Source: DATJFQ01 sp035495555 (lineage in GTDB: Bacteria; Acidobacteriota; Vicinamibacteria; Vicinamibacterales; 2-12-FULL-66-21). From it: a DNA stretch of 54,309 bases. The notes below the pieces were generated by a model, which saw only the letters and a list, made by a program, of their open reading frames with translations, was not told the DNA's origin and made no database searches. This document shows positions 50,869-54,309 of this stretch, piece after piece. Every line of letters starts with the position of its first letter. The first letter of the stretch is position 1. Location of the stretch: NCBI GenBank assembly GCA_035495555.1, contig DATJFQ010000006.1:1-54309 (forward strand). Direction: 5' to 3'. Both the position numbers and the translations under genes were made by a program.

Positions 50869-51528
50869 ATGGCGACCATTGGATTGATCGGCGCGGGACA
50901 TATCGGCAGCCAGGTGGCGCGGCTGGCGGTCGCGCATGGCTACGACGTGGTGATCAGCAACTCGCGCGGACCCGAGACACTGGCCCCGCTCGTCTCCGAG
51001 CTTGGATCGCACGCGCGCGCGGCGACGCCGGCCGACGCGGCCGCCGCCGGTGATATGGTCGTCGTCACGATTCCGCTCAAGGCGATCGATACCGTCCCCG
51101 TCGAGCCGCTGAAGGGCAAAATCGTCATCGACACCAACAACTATTACCCGCAGCGCGACGGCCACATCCCCGAACTCGACAACGAGTCGACGACGACCGC
51201 GGAGATGCTGCAGCGGCACCTGCCGCAGTCGAAGGTCGTCAAGGCGTTCAACCACATTTACGCCGCGGAGCTGACGACACACGGGCAGCCGGCGGGGACG
51301 CCGAACCGGCGTGCGCTGGTGATTGCGGGAGACGACAGCGGGGCGAAGAAGGCCGTCGCGGAGATGATCGACAAGTTCGGCTTCGACGTCGTCGATGCCG
51401 GTCCGCTGCGCGAAGGATGGCGCATCCAGCGGGATACGCCCGGCTACGGCCCGCGCCGCAACGCCGAGGAGCTGCGCCGCGACCTCGCCGCCGCGAAGCG
51501 CTACCGCGACATGGCGACGAAGGCCTGA
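50869..51528 (+). CDS. NADPH-dependent F420 reductase-like oxidoreductase
   Basis: The 219-residue protein has a Rossmann fold with IGLIGAGHIGSQVA at the N-terminus and the phrases VISNSRGPETL, VVVTIPLKAI, IDTNNYYPQRDG and VKAFNHIYAAEL. These match the NADP/F420 oxidoreductase (NpdG-like) group. Relatives shuttle hydride between NADPH and F420 or reduce related small molecules; no F420 genes are in this window, so the true acceptor is open. AAGGGG lies seven bases before the ATG. It stands alone downstream of tRNA-Leu and converges on the winged-helix/FHA gene. Confidence 0.87.
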   Translation: MATIGLIGAGHIGSQVARLAVAHGYDVVISNSRGPETLAPLVSELGSHARAATPADAAAAGDMVVVTIPLKAIDTVPVEPLKGKIVIDTNNYYPQRDGHIPELDNESTTTAEMLQRHLPQSKVVKAFNHIYAAELTTHGQPAGTPNRRALVIAGDDSGAKKAVAEMIDKFGFDVVDAGPLREGWRIQRDTPGYGPRRNAEELRRDLAAAKRYRDMATKA

Positions 51529-51583
51529 CGCCGACGCGTGAGCCGCGCCGCACGCCTGTCAACGGCGTCCGGCGCGGGACGTG

Positions 51584-52237
51584 TTATTCGTCCCTCCTGG
51601 TCACTTCCGTTTCGGTCGGCCCCGCCGCGCCTTCAATGCCGAGCACGAGGCTGAACGGTCCGATGCGGACCGTTTCGCCTCGCATCAACTCACGCGAGCC
51701 CTCGAGGCGCAGTCCGTTGACGAACGTGCCGTTCTTGCTTCCGAGATCCTCGATCGTCACCAGCGTCCCGCGCACCACGACACGCGCGTGGCGGCGCGAG
51801 ACGCGCGGCGAGTCCAGGGGCACGGCCGCGTCTGGGTCGCGTCCAATGATCTGTTCGCCTTGCACGAGCGCGAACCGCCGGTGTTCACCGGCAAGCCAGC
51901 ACCGCGACGGCTGGACTGCGCCTGGCGGCTCATCGAACGCTTCTCCGGAGAACGCGTAGCCGAACGCGTGAACGGTCCGCACGAGTGTCGGTGCGCGCGC
52001 GGTGTCGCCGATCGCGAGCCGCAGCTCGGTCACGATCCGCGCCAGGCTCGCATCCGAGACGAAGATCCCCTGCCATGCGCGCTCCAGCAGCTCTCCCTTG
52101 GACAGGGCGCGGGGCCGCTCCTCGACGAGCAGCTTCAGCACGTCGAACGCTTTCGGTGAGAGACGGACGTAGCGGCCCGACCGCTGCAGCTGGCGGGCGT
52201 CAAGATCGAGCGTGCAGTCGCCAAAGCGGATCCGCAA
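51584..52237 (-). CDS. Winged-helix (OmpR/PhoB-type) and FHA fusion regulator
   Basis: The 217-residue protein has an N-terminal OmpR-type DNA-binding domain (about residues 1-100: LSPKAFDVLKLLVEERPRAL, LSKGELLERAW, then the wing with TVHAFGYAF). A C-terminal forkhead-associated domain follows (about 118-205: IIGRDPDAAVP, VSRRHARV, GSKNGTFVNG). FHA domains bind phosphothreonine, so DNA binding may be controlled by a Ser/Thr kinase rather than by a receiver. Translation appears to begin at a TTG with GAGG five bases upstream. It diverges from the sulfatase-like gene by 80 bp. Confidence 0.92.
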   Translation of the reverse strand: MRIRFGDCTLDLDARQLQRSGRYVRLSPKAFDVLKLLVEERPRALSKGELLERAWQGIFVSDASLARIVTELRLAIGDTARAPTLVRTVHAFGYAFSGEAFDEPPGAVQPSRCWLAGEHRRFALVQGEQIIGRDPDAAVPLDSPRVSRRHARVVVRGTLVTIEDLGSKNGTFVNGLRLEGSRELMRGETVRIGPFSLVLGIEGAAGPTETEVTRRDE

Positions 52238-52317
52238 GCGGCCTCAATCAGAAAAGGCGAAGAAATCGGTCATGACTTGGACGGGCGGGCCGTCTCATAT
52301 TAGCGCGACCATCGGCC

Positions 52318-53670
52318 ATGAAACGCGTCTGCCTGGTTGTCGCACCGTTCGTTATTGCGCTGGCGGCGCTTGCGCCGTGGCGGCGATCCGCGGGGCCGGC
52401 CGCGACCGGGTTGGTCATCGTCACCCTTGACACGACACGGGCAGACTGCCTGCCGGCTTATGGGTCTCGCGCGGTGGAAACACCCGCTCTCGACTCGCTC
52501 GCCGCCACGGGGGTCGTCTTCGATTCTGCGACCACGGTTGCGCCCTTGACCCTGCCCGCTCATGCCACCCTGATGACCGGCCTCTATCCGGTGCATCACG
52601 GCGCGCGGGAAAACGACCAGTCGCTCGCCGCGGGCGCAACGACGCTGGCGTCGGTCCTGCGCGGCGACGGTTTTCGGACCGCCGCGTCCGTCGGTTCGAT
52701 GATCCTCCTTGCCGACCGGGGGATCGGCCGCGGCTTCGACACCTATCGCGACGACATGGGGCGTTCGAGCGAGGGCCTCCGTGCGCGGCGCCCTGGCAAC
52801 GAGGTGGTCGACGACGCCATTGGCTGGCTGAATACGGTGACGTCCGAGCGCTTCTTCCTCTGGGTGCATCTCTACGACGCTCATCAGCCATACCACCCGT
52901 CCGAGCCGTTCGCCAGCCGCTATCCTGGCATGCCGTATCTCGCCGAAATCGCGTTCGCCGACGCGCAGATCGGACGGCTCGTGCGTGCACTCGAGGCGCG
53001 CGGGCTCGCGCGGCGGACGGCGGTCATCGTCGCCGCAGATCACGGCGAAGCCATGGGCGACCACGGTGAAGAGGCGCACGGCCTGTTCGTGTACGACAGC
53101 GTGCTCCACGTTCCTCTGATCGTCCGCGTGCCCGGGATCGCCGCCCGGCGTGTCGCGGACCGGGTCAGTCTCGTCGACGTCATGCCCACCGCGCTCGAGT
53201 TGCTCGGTCTCCCGCCCCGCGCGATCGACGGCGTGAGCCTGCGCGGACCGCTGACCGGCGGACATCTCGGCGCTCGCACTCTCTACGCCGAGTCGATGTA
53301 TCCACTGCGGTTCGGATGGAGCGCGCTGCGCTCGGCGCGGGACGCCCGGTTCAAGTTCATCGACGCGCCGCGTCCCGAGTTATACGACACCGACGCCGAC
53401 CCCGGCGAACGACGAAATCTCGTCGAAGCCAGGCCGGCGGTCGCTCGGGCCCTCGCCGCGACGCTCGCGGTCGCGCCCACCCGCGCCGCCGAGTCGCCGC
53501 TCGACGATGCTGCGCGCGCGCGGCTGGCATCACTCGGGTACGTCTCCGGCACCACGAGCACCCAGGCACCTCGTCCGCCGGTGGCACCGGATCCGAAAGA
53601 TCACGTTAACGAATACAACGAGAAGATGAGGAGGTCCGCATGTCACCCCGCGTGCAAAGAGCAGCGATGA
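52318..53670 (+). CDS. Sulfatase-like hydrolase/transferase (alkaline phosphatase superfamily)
   Basis: The 450-residue protein has an N-terminal signal or anchor (about residues 5-20). Superfamily metal motifs are VIVTLDTTRADCL (Asp about 38) and VAADHGEAMGDHG. The segment aligned with the sulfatase C/S-x-P-x-R site reads LTLPAHATLMTG, so Thr (about 78) replaces the formylglycine-forming Cys/Ser and His replaces Arg. This suggests a phosphoester hydrolase or transferase rather than a true sulfatase. Its 3' end overlaps the next gene by 31 bases. Confidence 0.88.
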   Translation: MKRVCLVVAPFVIALAALAPWRRSAGPAATGLVIVTLDTTRADCLPAYGSRAVETPALDSLAATGVVFDSATTVAPLTLPAHATLMTGLYPVHHGARENDQSLAAGATTLASVLRGDGFRTAASVGSMILLADRGIGRGFDTYRDDMGRSSEGLRARRPGNEVVDDAIGWLNTVTSERFFLWVHLYDAHQPYHPSEPFASRYPGMPYLAEIAFADAQIGRLVRALEARGLARRTAVIVAADHGEAMGDHGEEAHGLFVYDSVLHVPLIVRVPGIAARRVADRVSLVDVMPTALELLGLPPRAIDGVSLRGPLTGGHLGARTLYAESMYPLRFGWSALRSARDARFKFIDAPRPELYDTDADPGERRNLVEARPAVARALAATLAVAPTRAAESPLDDAARARLASLGYVSGTTSTQAPRPPVAPDPKDHVNEYNEKMRRSACHPACKEQR

Positions 53671-54309
53671 TCGCGGCGCTGACCGCGGCATCCGCGACGG
53701 CGAGCTGCGACAACGGCCGCGCACCCGTGAGTTCGATCGCACCGACCCGCAGTTTCCTGCAGGCGCTGCGCATCGACGCGCCCGACTCGATAGCTCCGGG
53801 TGCATCCCTGCAACTGCACGCCACGCGGGTGTATTCCGACGGCACGACCGCGGACGCGGCGGGCGCCGTGTGGTTCAGCTCGGATTCTTCCGTGTTGACC
53901 GTCTCATCCAGCGGCCTCGCCCACGGTGTCGCGCTCGGAGTCGCGCGCGTCAGCGCCAGTTCAGGGCTGAGCGCCGTCAGATCGATCGTCGTGGTGCCGG
54001 AAAATACCTACAACGTCACGGGGCGTGTGCTCGAAGCCGGGTACGGCCTCGCACATGTCACGATCAGTGTCGCCAGCGGTGTCGGGCAGGGCCTCACGAC
54101 CGATACCGACGCCAACGGCGTCTACGGACTCTACGGTGTTGCCGGAGACATCGTGGTGCGCGCGAGCAAGGCCGGCTACCAGGACCTCTCGCAGCCGCTG
54201 ACGGTCTCCGGCTTGAACACGCAGGCGCCGGACATTTTGATTCAGCAGTTGAACGCGCCGACAAACTTCGCCGGTGCCTGGCACATGACGATCACGCCGG
54301 CGTCGACGT
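53640..54309 (+). CDS. Putative lipoprotein with bacterial Ig-like and carboxypeptidase-regulatory domains (3' truncated)
   Basis: The frame opens at an ATG at 53640 with GAGGAGG six bases upstream and runs past the window end (at least 223 residues). Residues 1-24 form a signal with a possible lipobox ending in TASCDNG (Cys24). A Big_2-like domain follows (about 40-118, DSIAPGASLQLHATRVYSDG), then a carboxypeptidase-regulatory-like domain (about 123-195, YNVTGRVLEAG, TDANGVYGLYGV, VVRASKAGY). It is likely surface-anchored. It overlaps the sulfatase-like gene by 31 bases, so the two are probably translationally coupled. Confidence 0.85.
   Translation, partial: MSPRVQRAAMIAALTAASATASCDNGRAPVSSIAPTRSFLQALRIDAPDSIAPGASLQLHATRVYSDGTTADAAGAVWFSSDSSVLTVSSSGLAHGVALGVARVSASSGLSAVRSIVVVPENTYNVTGRVLEAGYGLAHVTISVASGVGQGLTTDTDANGVYGLYGVAGDIVVRASKAGYQDLSQPLTVSGLNTQAPDILIQQLNAPTNFAGAWHMTITPAST

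Noticed and set aside
50695..51282. A minus-strand frame ending across the tRNA
   Set aside because: Its C-terminus reads the antisense of tRNA-Leu (the familiar GRKDLNLHD type of artefact) and the rest is antisense to the F420 reductase-like gene.

Overview
This is a high-GC, gene-dense bacterial window. It most resembles Acidobacteriota, probably a Vicinamibacteria-like lineage. That placement is inferred from gene style, not from a marker search: two Oar-like TonB-dependent receptors (one with a carboxypeptidase-regulatory N-terminus), a winged-helix/FHA fusion regulator, secreted M28 and S10 peptidases, and sulfatase-like and PafA-like hydrolases. I see no phage, transposase, CRISPR array or rRNA. 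The only RNA gene I can support is one tRNA-Leu(CAG).

Layout. 1-2.2 kb: the 3' end of a TonB receptor, a strong terminator and a TPR protein. 2.3-4.8 kb: a membrane hybrid histidine kinase. 4.8-5.3 kb: a GC-rich repeat mosaic. 5.3-10.2 kb: aldehyde dehydrogenase diverging from a PilZ protein, then an M28 peptidase, a GGCT-like protein and an unknown anchored protein. 10.2-10.7 kb: a second copy of the GC-rich repeat. 10.7-14.4 kb: two ABC-2-type exporters in tandem. 14.5-16.3 kb: an HD hydrolase, an unknown exported protein and a YjbQ protein. 16.4-22.6 kb: a nucleoside-salvage run read leftward (thymidine phosphorylase, CNT transporter, purine nucleoside phosphorylase, cytidine deaminase, MtnA, TsaD). 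22.7-28.8 kb: a coupled HEAT-repeat/HD-GYP pair, a small membrane protein, a PafA-like phosphatase and a mini alkyltransferase, read rightward. 28.9-32.2 kb: an ECF sigma factor, its anti-sigma factor, a DUF4097-like protein and a small secreted protein. 32.3-41.2 kb: the cell-shape cluster (diguanylate cyclase, mreB, mreC, mreD, mrdA, rodA, rng), read leftward. 41.4-44.3 kb: a complete TonB receptor. 44.6-50.0 kb: PpiD, SppA and an S10 peptidase. 50.2-54.3 kb: a response regulator, tRNA-Leu, an F420/NADPH oxidoreductase, a winged-helix/FHA regulator, a sulfatase-like hydrolase and the start of a Big/carboxypeptidase-regulatory protein.

How the parts work together. All three arms of c-di-GMP signalling are present: a GGDEF synthase with an intact I-site directly ahead of mreB, an HD-GYP phosphodiesterase, and a PilZ receptor with RxxxR and DxSxxG motifs. 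The cell-shape genes form one operon with RNase G. The nucleoside genes form a compact import-and-phosphorolysis pathway with a recognisable promoter.

The most unusual property is in the spacers. At least thirteen intergenic gaps are filled by short tandem repeats with an exact or near-exact 7-bp period. Many are arranged as facing inverted arrays that would form long hairpins. Unit families recur at different loci (CCAGTYG, GATGGTC, AACTCCC), and one locus (mreB-mreC) uses a 6-bp unit. A second, GC-rich modular repeat family, two REP-like hairpin elements and a 54-bp module flanking sppA add to this. These elements are the best candidates for something undescribed.
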